In this document: one piece after another, positions 48,058 through 57,230 of the stretch | Layout: each line of letters begins with the position of its first letter | Position numbering within the stretch: position 1 is the first letter of the stretch | DNA from: Rhodobacteraceae bacterium 63075 | GTDB lineage: Bacteria; Pseudomonadota; Alphaproteobacteria; Rhodobacterales; Rhodobacteraceae | Direction: 5' to 3' | Assembly: GCA_003417655.1 (NCBI GenBank) | Contig: QVMW01000005.1 | Span: 1-64,000, forward strand | DNA: 64,000 bases | Notes under the pieces: generated by a model | The model's input: the letters and a program-made list of their open reading frames with translations, nothing else | What the model was told of the DNA's origin: nothing | The model's database searches: none | Program-made: the position numbers and the translations under genes

Positions 48058-49390
48058 GCGAAAGCGCCTCCAGCTCAGCGGCAAGTTCGGGCGGCACGAA
48101 ACTCGGGCCAATGGGGGCCAGCACACCGTCGCCCTTGTCGGCAAGCGCCAGCGGATAGTCGCGCTCGAGCTGCGCGGCGATCTCGCGGACCACGGGCAGA
48201 TCCTTCGTATCCTCCGCGCGCATCAGGCGCTGGAAGACATATTGCACTTCACTATCTTCGCCGACACATTCCAGCGGCTTGCGCGTGCCGGGCACGCCGA
48301 GCAGCGACAGGTAGACCGGCACGGCGGACAGGTCCTTGAGCGCGTTGAACCCGAGTATTTTCTCAAGATAGCTCACCGGCAGATCGAGCGAGAGAATGAG
48401 AAAGACGAAGCGGCATTTCTCGCATTCGCCGCACCATTTCCTGCCCGGCTTTTCCTTGAGGATACGAAAGGCGCGGTTGCAGCTGGTGATGACGCGGTGA
48501 TAGCGCTCCAGATGCGCGAATATCCGCGCGATGGAGACTTCGCTGAGCTCGCGCAGGGCGGAATAGTAGTCGATATCCGGCGTGACGCTCTCATGCACGA
48601 CGCGGCGGAAGGCCTCTTCGAAGGCGAAGGACTTGCTCCACTGGTGATTGATCTCGAACCCGTCGCCATCGACGGTGTTGCCCACATTGGCCGAGCGTTC
48701 GTTGGCAAAGACGATTTCATCATAGCCGCCGATCACGGCCGCGATCACGGCGATGGCGCTGTTGATCGCCGTCACCGGCACATGCCCGTTGAGCCCGCCG
48801 GCCGCGTTCTTCTCAAAGAGCGCCTCCGAAAGTGTGCGGCGCACGGTGGTCAGCACAACATCGCCCGCGCGGGCGACCTCTTCGACCACCGCGCTCTTGC
48901 CGACATAGAAGCCTGTGACAGGCTTGAGCGCGCGCACCGCTTCGAGCGCGACGACAGAGTCCTTGCCGCCGCCGATGGGGACCAGCGCTTTCGGCGCGCT
49001 CCTGCCCAGGGCGGCCGGCGCGGGCGCATCGCCGGTGGCGTCGAAGCGCGGCGCATCCGCCGGGTCCAGCCCGTTGACGAAGATGAACTCCGACAGACCA
49101 ACGGAATAGACATCGTTCAGCAGGGCCGCCTCGGAGGCGCTGAGCGCGTAGAGCGCGTGGTCGATCGGCGCACCGTAATCGAGCTTGTAGTAGCTCGTCG
49201 CGGCGAGCAGATGGGCCAGGCGCACGGCGCAGGGCAGGGCGGCGGTGCGTTCTGCGCTCAGACCCGCGAAAGGCGCGAAGTGCAGCTCCTCGGCAAAGCG
49301 CGTGCCGTCCGTGCCTTCGTAATTGAGCGTGATACGCCCCGCCGCAGGCGCGATGTCCGGCGCGATCAGCTTGAACGATTGCGAGCTCAT
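48050..49390 (-). CDS. murL: UDP-MurNAc-L-Ala-L-Glu epimerase MurL
   Basis: A 446-residue protein matching MurL, which converts the terminal L-Glu of UDP-MurNAc-L-Ala-L-Glu to D-Glu using ATP and Mg2+ with AMP release. A PP-loop-like 'PIGGGKDSVVALEA' (GGGKDS at 140-145) fits such adenylation. 'VFANERSANVGNTVDGDGFEINHQWSKSF' (about 227-255) and a CxxCxxC cluster (Cys320, 323, 326; 'WCGECEKCRFVF') are further conserved-looking parts. The start overlaps the cyclase-gene stop by four bases (ATGA). With MurD2 it removes the need for free D-Glu in wall synthesis. Confidence 0.88.
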   Translation of the reverse strand: MSSQSFKLIAPDIAPAAGRITLNYEGTDGTRFAEELHFAPFAGLSAERTAALPCAVRLAHLLAATSYYKLDYGAPIDHALYALSASEAALLNDVYSVGLSEFIFVNGLDPADAPRFDATGDAPAPAALGRSAPKALVPIGGGKDSVVALEAVRALKPVTGFYVGKSAVVEEVARAGDVVLTTVRRTLSEALFEKNAAGGLNGHVPVTAINSAIAVIAAVIGGYDEIVFANERSANVGNTVDGDGFEINHQWSKSFAFEEAFRRVVHESVTPDIDYYSALRELSEVSIARIFAHLERYHRVITSCNRAFRILKEKPGRKWCGECEKCRFVFLILSLDLPVSYLEKILGFNALKDLSAVPVYLSLLGVPGTRKPLECVGEDSEVQYVFQRLMRAEDTKDLPVVREIAAQLERDYPLALADKGDGVLAPIGPSFVPPELAAELEALSHG

Positions 49391-50346
49391 GGCTCCTGGT
49401 CCTGCTCTTGGGGCCCGCGCAGGGCGATGTCGAGAACCTTTTGCGTGACCGCGTTGCCCAACTGCGCCTCTATCCCGTCAACGGTATCACGGGAAAACTT
49501 CGCCAAGGCCCCGTCAACCGCGATCCATTCGTCGAACAGCGCCGCGCGCAAACGGTTTTCTTGATCAACGCCGAAAGCCCTGGTCAGGTTGGTGCGCAGG
49601 GCCGCAGAAAGCAGGGCGAGCGTCGCAGCAAGGGCTGTCGCCCCCCAGTTTGCCACACCGGCAAGGACGAGATATTGCGCAGCGGTCGTGCTGTGAATCT
49701 CTGCGTGCATGTGGCCGTTCGCCGCTATGGCGTCGGCAGGTATCGCGCCCATGCCGATCTCGTTGGCGCCATCGCAAATGCTGATGGTCGTGTAGGGCAG
49801 CGGCGTTTCATTTGCCTCGAAAAGCATGTGCAGTGGCGCTGTCACCTCTGACAGGTCGTCGCCGCGCATGTTGCGCGGGTGCCCGTCGCGCGATGGGGCG
49901 GGGCGCTCGATGGAAATGAGATGGCTCGGGGTATGCGCCCCGGCGATCCATGCGCTTCGCAAGGCCGTGATCTCTTCAGCTCGGTCAAGAACGCACAGCC
50001 CGAACTCGGCCCCAAGGGTTGCCTTGCAGCTTTCCACGGCGCGCTGACAGCGTGTATCGGTGATGATCTCCACATCGTAACCCGATAACTTGAGAAAATG
50101 GGCTAGCTGCGACGCACCTATCGGACCATCGGTTTCAGGGTGCCCGGAGTCTGCCGGTCCGACAAAAAATCCCGTGACAATGCAGACACGGGAGGCCGAA
50201 GCGCCGAGAAGGCTGCGCGCAGCGGCTTCAAGATGGCCTACGGTATGAGGCGCGAGCCGATCCGTGCCGCGCTTTGCATGCTGAAGCACGAGCGCCTGGA
50301 TCGCGCTGATCGACTGAACCGTCAGCTCCTGATTGCCCTTTTCCAT
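49387..50346 (-). CDS. D-glutamate cyclase-like protein (DUF4392)
   Basis: A 319-residue protein with the DUF4392/DGLUCY C-terminal signatures: 'IVTGFFVGPADSGHPETDGPIGASQLAHFL' (ETDGP at 71-75), 'LISIERPAPSRDGHPRNMRGDDLS' (ERP at 147-149, NMRG at 159-162) and 'ISICDGANEIGMGAIP' (DGANEIGMG at 192-200). The mammalian homologue turns D-glutamate into 5-oxo-D-proline. Residues 1-50 are helical. Start chosen at 50346 (MEKGNQELTVQS), since upstream sequence is not conserved-looking. It is the first gene of the operon and is translationally coupled to murL. D-Glu as substrate is inferred from family and context. Confidence 0.82.
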   Translation of the reverse strand: MEKGNQELTVQSISAIQALVLQHAKRGTDRLAPHTVGHLEAAARSLLGASASRVCIVTGFFVGPADSGHPETDGPIGASQLAHFLKLSGYDVEIITDTRCQRAVESCKATLGAEFGLCVLDRAEEITALRSAWIAGAHTPSHLISIERPAPSRDGHPRNMRGDDLSEVTAPLHMLFEANETPLPYTTISICDGANEIGMGAIPADAIAANGHMHAEIHSTTAAQYLVLAGVANWGATALAATLALLSAALRTNLTRAFGVDQENRLRAALFDEWIAVDGALAKFSRDTVDGIEAQLGNAVTQKVLDIALRGPQEQDQEP

Positions 50347-50527
50347 CGCTTTTAACCTTGCAGATCTCTGGCGCCCGGTGCGGCGCGGCGTGCGCTGGAG
50401 CGCCTTTTCGAGATATATTTGCTCGGATGCCAAGTCACAACCACTACATGACGGTGCGCCGCGGTGTGCGAAAGTCTTGACAAGTCAGAAGCTTGGCGGC
50501 CTTCTTCCAAAAAGCACGGGGACGACA

Positions 50528-51181
50528 ATGAAACATGAATATCTCATACCGGACAATCTCGAGGAATTCTGGATCATCGTCGGCTCCGTCACCGGGCTGA
50601 TCGGCATCCTGCTCATCATCGCGCAACTCTTTTACGTGGCCCGCCAGATCAACAAGGCGCAGGACCAGATCAAGCTGGGGCAAGCGAGCGAAACGGCAAA
50701 CATTTTCTTCGAGGTGATGGATCGCTGGAACGCGAACTACGAGGGCCGAAACAAATTGCTCAAGAAATCGCCCCCTACGCTCAAGGAACTGGGCGCGCGC
50801 TATTCCGACGACCCGGCTGAGTTGCTCAACAGCGAGGAATGGCGCGAGGAGATCCGCCCGATTCTCAACTTCTTTGAGTTCCTCGGCGTCATGCTGTCAA
50901 ACACGGTCTTCGACCGCGAGGCGATCAAGGAACGCATTTTCACACTGGTGACGGTCGACACCTATCCTGATGTGACCGGTATACCCAAGGACAAGGACGC
51001 ATTGATCGCAAAAGGTACGATGTACAGGCACCTCAAGCCCTATCTAGACTTCCTGCGCACCGAGACGAACTATCGCAGCGACATCTACAGGTATTATGAC
51101 GAGGTCCTGCTGAATATCTATGCCGATCACGTCATCGATCTGCGTAGGCAGAATGAGGCCTTGTTGCGCAAGCGCGCTTAG
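50528..51181 (+). CDS. DUF4760-like membrane-anchored protein
   Basis: A 217-residue protein with one N-terminal transmembrane helix (about 13-34, 'EFWIIVGSVTGLIGILLIIAQLFYVA'), then a cytosolic helical domain ('QIKLGQASETANIFFEVMDRWNANYEGRNKLLKK...EEWREEIRPILNFFEFLGVMLSNTVFDREAIKERIF') that resembles DUF4760 proteins. Function unknown. Start at 50528 follows a GGGGA ribosome site. It is divergent from the cyclase gene across 181 bp and overlaps the convergent alaA by four bases at the stop codons (TTAG). Composition is slightly AT-richer than its neighbours. Confidence 0.6.
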   Translation: MKHEYLIPDNLEEFWIIVGSVTGLIGILLIIAQLFYVARQINKAQDQIKLGQASETANIFFEVMDRWNANYEGRNKLLKKSPPTLKELGARYSDDPAELLNSEEWREEIRPILNFFEFLGVMLSNTVFDREAIKERIFTLVTVDTYPDVTGIPKDKDALIAKGTMYRHLKPYLDFLRTETNYRSDIYRYYDEVLLNIYADHVIDLRRQNEALLRKRA

Positions 51182-52392
51182 CCCACCAGTTCCAAGATGG
51201 ATGTGCACACGCGTTTCATGGCTTCGGCGTCGGGCAGGAAGGTCATGCGGAAATGCCGCGAATCGAGCGCGTTGAAGGCCTTGCCCGGCATGACGAGGAC
51301 GTTTTTTTCCTCGAGCAGCCTGTGGCAGAAATCATCATCGCCCATCCCGAGCCCTTCCACGTCAAGCTCGGGAAAGACGTAGAAGGCCCCGGCCGGGCGC
51401 GAGAAGCTCAGCCCGCGGCTTTGCGACAGGATATCGATGGCCACGGCGCGCTGCGCTTCGAGCCGCTCCTTGGCCTCTGAGATATAACTCGCCTTCGAGC
51501 CGATCCTGAGCGAGGCGATGGCGCCGTACATGGCCGGCACATTGGCACACAGGCGCAGGGCGGAGAGAATATCCATGTTGTCCATGAGCCGCGAGATCGC
51601 CGCATCGCACCCTTGCAGCGCGACCCAGCCACAGCGCAGACCGGCGGCGAGGAAGTTCTTGGAGATGCCGTTGAAGGAGAGAACGGTCGCATCCGAGTTC
51701 ATCTCGTGGCGCACCGCGCTCATCGGGTGAAAGCCGAGATTGTCGAAGGTGATGTCGGAGTAGATCTCGTCGCTGAGCACTGCGAGCCCGTGCGCCTCGG
51801 CATGGGTCAGCAGGTCTTCGAGCAGGGGCCTGGGGTAGAGCGCGCCGGTCGGGTTGTTGGGGTTGATCAGGACGACGGCGCGGGTATTCAGACCCGTCTT
51901 GGCGCGGATATCGTCCATGTCGGGCAACCATCCCGCAGCCTCGTCGCAGACGTAGGGCACGGCGCGCGCCCCGGCGAGCTTGATCGCCGCCGTCCAGAGC
52001 GGATAGTCGGGCGCGGGGACGAGGACTTCATCGTCGGGGTTGAGCATGGCCTGCAGCACCGTGGCGATAAGCTCGGAGACGCCATTGCCGACGAAGATCC
52101 GGTCCTCGGAGACATCCCGCGCACCGCGGTTGCGAAAGCTCTCGGCGATCTCGGCGCGCAGCTCCGGCAGGCCGCGGCTGTCCGAATAGCCGAGCGCGTC
52201 ATGCAGGTTCTCGGAGATTGCCTCGAGCACGCCGGCGGGTGGTTCGAAGCCGAAGGGGGCAGGGTTGCCGATATGCAGCTTCTCGACAGGCTCGCCGCGG
52301 GCTTCCTTTTCCTGCGCGAGCTTGAGAAGCGCGCCGCGCAGCTCGTAGTTGATGCCGACAAGGCGGCGCGAAAAGCCTGTTACGTGTTCCAT
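51178..52392 (-). CDS. alaA: Glutamate-pyruvate aminotransferase AlaA-like
   Basis: A 404-residue class I PLP aminotransferase closely resembling E. coli AlaA: 'LHIGNPAPFGFEPP', 'YSDSRGLPELRAEIAESFRNRGARDVSEDRIFVGNGVSELI', 'LVPAPDYPLWTAAIKLAGARAVPYVCDEAAGWLPDMDDIRAK', 'INPNNPTGALY' and the PLP-lysine motif 'LSFNGISKNFLAAGLRCGW'. It makes L-alanine from pyruvate with L-glutamate as donor. Both amino acids feed the first two peptide positions of peptidoglycan, which may explain its closeness to the murL-murD2 operon, although it is transcribed separately. Confidence 0.92.
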   Translation of the reverse strand: MEHVTGFSRRLVGINYELRGALLKLAQEKEARGEPVEKLHIGNPAPFGFEPPAGVLEAISENLHDALGYSDSRGLPELRAEIAESFRNRGARDVSEDRIFVGNGVSELIATVLQAMLNPDDEVLVPAPDYPLWTAAIKLAGARAVPYVCDEAAGWLPDMDDIRAKTGLNTRAVVLINPNNPTGALYPRPLLEDLLTHAEAHGLAVLSDEIYSDITFDNLGFHPMSAVRHEMNSDATVLSFNGISKNFLAAGLRCGWVALQGCDAAISRLMDNMDILSALRLCANVPAMYGAIASLRIGSKASYISEAKERLEAQRAVAIDILSQSRGLSFSRPAGAFYVFPELDVEGLGMGDDDFCHRLLEEKNVLVMPGKAFNALDSRHFRMTFLPDAEAMKRVCTSILELVG

Positions 52393-52540
52393 GGTCTGCC
52401 CGCTTGCTTCATGCCATGCGCATCCCTTGCGGATTTGAGGGGTGAACGCAAGTGCGCGAAGGAGCTATACGGGTGACAAGGGGCGCGGGCCGCCTTGTCG
52501 CCTATGCGCGCACCGGCCTGATTTTCGCAGCCAGGAAACG

Positions 52541-52567
52541 AAAAAGGGGCCCGCGCAGGGGCCCCTT
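52541..52567 (-). terminator. Intrinsic terminator of acnA
   Basis: AAGGGGCCC (52544-52552), loop GCGCAG, GGGCCCCTT (52559-52567). On the minus strand the 9-bp stem runs into TTTTTCG. It lies 22 bp past the acnA stop. Confidence 0.88.
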
Positions 52568-52589
52568 GATCTTGTCATCTCAGCGTTGG

Positions 52590-55355
52590 TCAGGCCTTGG
52601 CAAGGTTGCGCAGCACGTAGTGCAGAACGCCCCCATGTTCGATATATTCGATCTCGATCGCCGTATCGATCCGGCATTTGATCGCGATCTCTTTCGCGCT
52701 GCCGTCCTCGTAGGTGATGGTGCAGGGCACCTCCTGTTGCGGCTTGATCGTGTCGAGACCGGAGATCGAGACGCTTTCCTTGCCGGTCAGACCGAGCGTC
52801 TTGCGCGTGTCACCGCCGGTGAACTCGAAGGGGATCACGCCCATGCCGACGAGGTTCGAGCGGTGAATGCGCTCGAAGCTTTCCGCGATCACGGCCTTGA
52901 CGCCGAGAAGGTTCGTGCCCTTCGCCGCCCAGTCGCGGCTCGAGCCCGCGCCATATTGCTCGCCCCCGAAGATGACAAGCGGCGTGCCCTGCTCCTGGTA
53001 GGCCATGGCGGCGTCGTAGATCGAGGTCTGCTCGCCATCCGGGCCGAGCGTGTAGCCGCCCTCGACATCCTCCAGCATCTCGTTGCGGATGCGGATATTG
53101 GCGAAGGTGCCGCGCATCATGACTTCGTGGTTGCCGCGACGCGAGCCATAGGAGTTGAATTCGCGCACGGGAACCTGGCGGTCGACGAGATACTGTCCTG
53201 CGGGTGTCGTTTCCTTGAAGGAGCCCGCGGGCGAGATGTGGTCGGTCGTGATCATGTCGCCGAGCACGGCCAGGACCGAGGCGTTCTCGATATTGGTGAT
53301 CTTGCCGGGCTCTTTCGACATGCCCTGGAAGTAGGGCGGGTTCTGGATGTAGGTCGACTGCGGCGGCCAGTCATAAGTCTGGGCGTCTGTCGTCTCGACC
53401 GATTGCCACTTCTCGTCGCCCTTGAAGACATCGGCGTATTTGTCCTGGAAGGCGTCGCGCGTGACGGTCTTCTCGACAAGCTCGGCGATCTCCGCCTGGC
53501 TGGGCCAGATATCCTTGAGGAAGACATCATTGCCGTCCTTGTCCTGGCCGAGCGGGTCACGCGAGATGTCGATATTCATGTCGCCCGCCAGCGCATAGGC
53601 CACGACGAGGGGCGGCGAGGCGAGGTAGTTGGCGCGCACATCGGGGCTGATACGGCCTTCGAAGTTGCGGTTGCCCGAGAGAACGGAGGTCGCGATGATG
53701 TCATTCTCGTTGACGGCCTCGGACAGCTCCTTCTGGATTGGGCCGGAATTGCCGATACAGGTGGTGCAGCCATAGCCGACAAGGTTGAAGCCGATGGCGT
53801 CGAGATCCTCCTGAAGCCCGGCGGCCTCGAGATAATGCGAGACGACCTGGCTGCCCGGGGCGAGCGATGTCTTGACCCACGGCTTGCTGTCGAGCCCCAG
53901 CGCGCGTGCCTTGCGCGCCACGAGGCCTGCGCCGATCATGACATAGGGGTTGGAGGTGTTGGTGCAGGAGGTGATCGAGGCGATCACGATGGTGCCGTCG
54001 TGGATCGTGTAGTCCTCGCCCTTGACCTTGGAGCGCTTGTGCTTGCCGATATCGCCGGGAATGTCGCGGGGCGCTACGGCACCGCCCTCATCAGCCCATT
54101 CGGACTTTTCTTCCTGGTCGGCCGACCAGCCGCCACGTTCACCGCTGATGTACTCGCCGAAGGCCTTCGCCGCCTTGTCGAGCGAGATGTAGTCCTGCGG
54201 GCGCTTGGGGCCGGAAATGGCCGGAACGATCGTGCTCATGTCGAGTTCGAGGGTGTCCGTGTAGACCGGGTCGTAATCGGCGTCGCGCCAGAAGCCGTTT
54301 TCCTTGGCATAGGCTTCGACCAGCGCGATACGGTCCTTGTCGCGGCCCGTATTCTCGAGGTAGCGCAGCGTTTCTCCGTCGATCGGGAAGAAGCCGCATG
54401 TGGCGCCGTATTCGGGCGCCATGTTGGCGATGGTCGCGCGGTCGGCCAGCGGCAGGGTGTCGAGGCCGGGGCCGTAGAATTCCACGAATTTGCCGACAAC
54501 GCCTTTCTCACGAAGCATCTCGACGACCTTGAGAACGAGGTCCGTGCCGGTTGTCCCTTCGCTCATCTCGCCGGTGAGCTTGAAGCCGACAACCTCGGGA
54601 ATGAGCATCGACAGAGGCTGGCCGAGCATGGCGGCCTCCGCCTCGATCCCGCCGACACCCCAGCCGAGAACGGCGACACCGTTGATCATCGTGGTGTGGC
54701 TGTCCGTGCCGACGAGCGTGTCGGGATAGGCGACTTCGCGGCCGTTCTGATCCTCGTCGGTCCAGACGGTCTGGGCGAGATATTCGAGGTTCACCTGGTG
54801 GCAGATGCCGGTGCCCGGCGGGACGACGCGGAAGTTGTTGAACGCGCCCTGGCCCCATTTGAGGAACTGGTAGCGCTCCATGTTGCGTTCATATTCGCGG
54901 TCCACGTTCATCTGGAAGGCGCGCGGGTTGCCGAACTCGTCGATCATCACCGAGTGGTCGATCACCAGATCAACCGGGTTGAGCGGGTTGATCTTCTGCG
55001 CATCACCGCCAAGCGCCTTGATCCCGTCACGCATCGCCGCAAGGTCGACCACGGCCGGAACGCCGGTGAAGTCCTGCATCAGCACGCGGGCAGGGCGATA
55101 GGCGATCTCGCGGGGGTTCTTGCCGCCTTTCTCGGCCCATTCGGCGAAGGCCTTGATGTCATCGACCGTGACGGTCTTGCCGTCCTCGAAGCGCAGCATG
55201 TTCTCCAGCACGACCTTGAGCGCGGCCGGCAGGCGGGTGAAATCGCCAAGGCCCTGCGCCTGAGCTTCGGGAATGGAATAGTAATCAACAGACTGCCCGC
55301 CCGCTTCAAGCGTTTTGCGGGTTTTGGCGCTGTCCTGTCCGACGGTGATGGGCAT
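52590..55355 (-). CDS. acnA: Aconitate hydratase A
   Basis: A 921-residue aconitase of the AcnA/IRP1 type that interconverts citrate and isocitrate in the TCA cycle. The three [4Fe-4S] ligands are Cys464 ('SCTNTSNPYV') and Cys530/Cys533 ('GCTTCIGNSGP'). Other blocks are 'LVGTDSHTTMINGVAVLGWGVGGIEAEA' and the swivel-domain 'GGEQYGAGSSRDWAAKGTNLLGVKAVIAESFERIHRSNLVGMGVIP'. A charged insertion at about 405-450 is longer than in E. coli AcnA (891 residues). Start chosen at 55355 (MPITVGQDSAKT) after GGAGG on the minus strand. Confidence 0.97.
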   Translation of the reverse strand: MPITVGQDSAKTRKTLEAGGQSVDYYSIPEAQAQGLGDFTRLPAALKVVLENMLRFEDGKTVTVDDIKAFAEWAEKGGKNPREIAYRPARVLMQDFTGVPAVVDLAAMRDGIKALGGDAQKINPLNPVDLVIDHSVMIDEFGNPRAFQMNVDREYERNMERYQFLKWGQGAFNNFRVVPPGTGICHQVNLEYLAQTVWTDEDQNGREVAYPDTLVGTDSHTTMINGVAVLGWGVGGIEAEAAMLGQPLSMLIPEVVGFKLTGEMSEGTTGTDLVLKVVEMLREKGVVGKFVEFYGPGLDTLPLADRATIANMAPEYGATCGFFPIDGETLRYLENTGRDKDRIALVEAYAKENGFWRDADYDPVYTDTLELDMSTIVPAISGPKRPQDYISLDKAAKAFGEYISGERGGWSADQEEKSEWADEGGAVAPRDIPGDIGKHKRSKVKGEDYTIHDGTIVIASITSCTNTSNPYVMIGAGLVARKARALGLDSKPWVKTSLAPGSQVVSHYLEAAGLQEDLDAIGFNLVGYGCTTCIGNSGPIQKELSEAVNENDIIATSVLSGNRNFEGRISPDVRANYLASPPLVVAYALAGDMNIDISRDPLGQDKDGNDVFLKDIWPSQAEIAELVEKTVTRDAFQDKYADVFKGDEKWQSVETTDAQTYDWPPQSTYIQNPPYFQGMSKEPGKITNIENASVLAVLGDMITTDHISPAGSFKETTPAGQYLVDRQVPVREFNSYGSRRGNHEVMMRGTFANIRIRNEMLEDVEGGYTLGPDGEQTSIYDAAMAYQEQGTPLVIFGGEQYGAGSSRDWAAKGTNLLGVKAVIAESFERIHRSNLVGMGVIPFEFTGGDTRKTLGLTGKESVSISGLDTIKPQQEVPCTITYEDGSAKEIAIKCRIDTAIEIEYIEHGGVLHYVLRNLAKA

Positions 55356-55586
55356 GGGGGCCTCCGAAAGATGGGTTGCGGTGAAATCCTGGCCCGCTTG
55401 TGCCTGATTGCCCCTGTGCAATCAAGAGGGCCGACCCTTAAAATGTATACCATTGTGCACTAAAATGCAAAGGCGGCGCTTCTCACAGGGTTGCCGGCGG
55501 GCACCCTTTGCGGCGAAAGCCCCGTTCGAAAGATTTTGGACACGCTCGGAAAACCGAAAGGCTCGATGCAAGCGCGTTTGAATGAG

Positions 55587-55815
55587 ATGATGACCGCGCC
55601 GCGCATCACCGGCCTGATGCCGCTGGCACTCGTGCTCACTGCCTTGCCAGCCCGGGCGGCAGGCGGGCCGGGCCTGTGGGTATATGCCGGATCCGCCACT
55701 GGTCGACGTGCTCTCGACGACGGAGCAGGCCGTTCTCGCGGTGGTCGAACTGCTGAAGACATCGCCCGAATTCTTCGAGGCCGCGCCGGGGATGTTCGGC
55801 TATGGCAGGCAGTAA
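55587..55815 (+). pseudogene. Small secreted-protein gene with probable frameshift
   Basis: Frame A from ATG 55587 reads as a signal peptide (MMTAPRITGLMPLALVLTALPARAA) followed by GGPGLWVY. It then loses protein-like character. From the overlapping ATG at 55684 a different frame reads MPDPPLVDVLSTTEQAVLAVVELLKTSPEFFEAAPGMFGYGRQ and stops at 55815. Joined at about 55683 they make one plausible small periplasmic protein of about 75 residues. It may be a true frameshift, a sequencing error, or just a 43-codon ORF. It lies between acnA and rlmN, in the rlmN direction. Confidence 0.35.
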
Positions 55816-55845
55816 GGCGCGCGCGCCGAAATCCGCAGACGGGTT

Positions 55846-55871
55846 TTGCATCTGCCCGGGAATCCTATATA
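55846..55871 (+). promoter_or_regulatory. Candidate rlmN promoter
   Basis: TTGCAT (55846-55851) and TATATA (55866-55871), with a short 14-bp spacer, lie about 30 bp before the rlmN start. The -10 resembles that of the tRNA-Arg gene (both read CCTATATA). The spacing is weak evidence. Confidence 0.3.
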
Positions 55872-55899
55872 CGGCGCAGATCGCGCGAAAGGCAGGACC

Positions 55900-57090
55900 A
55901 TGACCGACAACTCGGCTCCCATAACCCAGGACGTTCACACCATCCCCCGCAAGCTGCCCGAGGAGGGCAAGCGAAATATCGTGGGGCTGACCCGCGAGGG
56001 CCTCAAGCAGGCGCTGGCCGAGATCGGCACGCCCGAGAAGCAACTCAGGATGCGCGTCGGGCAGATCTGGCAATGGGTCTATCAATGGGGCGTGCGCGAT
56101 TTTCACGCCATGACCAACCTTTCGAAGGCCTATCGCGAGCAGCTTGACGCGGCCTTCACGATCGCGCTGCCCGAGGTCGTCTCGAAACAGGTGAGCGATG
56201 ACGGCACGCGCAAATATCTCGTGCGCATCGCGGGGGGCCACGAGGTCGAGATCGTCTATATCCCCGAGGAAAGCCGCGGGACGCTGTGTATCTCGAGCCA
56301 GGTCGGCTGCACGCTGACATGCTCCTTCTGCCATACCGGCACGCAGAAACTGGTGCGCAACCTGACTGCGGGCGAGATCATCGGGCAGGTGATGGTCGCG
56401 CGCGACGATCTGGGCGAATGGCCCGAGCCGGGCATGGGCACGGGAGAGAACGGGCCGCGCCTTCTGAGCAATATCGTGCTGATGGGCATGGGCGAGCCGC
56501 TCTACAATTTCGACAATGTGCGCGACGCCATGAAGATCGCGATGGACGGGGAGGGGATCGCCCTGTCGCGCCGCAGGATCACGCTGTCGACTTCCGGTGT
56601 TGTCCCGGAGATCGCCAAGACCGCCGAGGAGATCGGCTGCCTGCTGGCCGTGAGCTTCCACGCCACGACCGACGAGGTGCGCGACAAGCTCGTGCCGATC
56701 AACAAGCGCTGGAATATCGAGACCTTGCTGGACGCGCTGCGCGAGTATCCCAAGCTGTCGAACTCCGAGCGGATCACCTTCGAATATGTCATGCTCAAGG
56801 GCGTGAATGACAGCGAGGAGGACGCGCGCCGCCTCGTGAAGCTCATCTCCGGCATCCCCGCGAAGATCAACCTGATCCCCTTCAACGAATGGCCCGGCGC
56901 GCCCTATGAGCGCTCGGACTGGGAGCAGATCGAGCGCTTCGCCGACATCGTCTACAAGGCAGGCTATGCCTCCCCGATCCGCACACCTCGCGGCGAGGAC
57001 ATCATGGCTGCCTGCGGTCAGCTCAAATCGGCCAGCGAGCGCGCGCGCAAATCGCGCCGCCAGATCGAGGCGGAGGCCGGAATCGGCTGA
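55900..57090 (+). CDS. rlmN: Dual-specificity RNA methyltransferase RlmN
   Basis: A 396-residue radical SAM enzyme that methylates C2 of A2503 in 23S rRNA and A37 in some tRNAs, affecting decoding accuracy. The 4Fe-4S motif is C137-x3-C141-x2-C144 ('[12 protein letters not shown]'). '[13 protein letters not shown]' binds SAM, and the mechanistic cysteine lies in the C-terminal '[13 protein letters not shown]'. Start chosen at 55900 ([23 protein letters not shown]) with AGGA upstream. Monocistronic as far as can be seen. Confidence 0.95.
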   Translation: MTDNSAPITQDVHTIPRKLPEEGKRNIVGLTREGLKQALAEIGTPEKQLRMRVGQIWQWVYQWGVRDFHAMTNLSKAYREQLDAAFTIALPEVVSKQVSDDGTRKYLVRIAGGHEVEIVYIPEESRGTLCISSQVGCTLTCSFCHTGTQKLVRNLTAGEIIGQVMVARDDLGEWPEPGMGTGENGPRLLSNIVLMGMGEPLYNFDNVRDAMKIAMDGEGIALSRRRITLSTSGVVPEIAKTAEEIGCLLAVSFHATTDEVRDKLVPINKRWNIETLLDALREYPKLSNSERITFEYVMLKGVNDSEEDARRLVKLISGIPAKINLIPFNEWPGAPYERSDWEQIERFADIVYKAGYASPIRTPRGEDIMAACGQLKSASERARKSRRQIEAEAGIG

Positions 57091-57136
57091 CAGGGCTGCC
57101 TTAATTCCGTCCTGCGTATCGCGAAATTACCCTTAT

Positions 57137-57154
57137 TGGCACCAATCGGTGCCA
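57137..57154. terminator. Short hairpin after rlmN
   Basis: TGGCACC-AATC-GGTGCCA is a perfect 7-bp stem with a 4-base loop, 46 bp past the rlmN stop. No T-run follows, so it could be a weak terminator or an operator for the small gene at 57231. Confidence 0.4.
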
Positions 57155-57230
57155 CAAGCTTGAATCATCCTCAAAGCGTGAACAGTGCGTTTACCAGTGA
57201 CTGAGTATCCGATTGAGGAGGACCAAGATT

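Noticed and set aside
52452..55463. 1003-codon open frame antisense to acnA
   Set aside because: Shadow of acnA produced by high GC codon bias; the aconitase on the other strand has all cluster ligands and motifs.
55491..56147. 218-codon frame running from before the small secreted protein into rlmN
   Set aside because: Only its first about 60 codons look coding; the rest is an out-of-frame shadow of rlmN.
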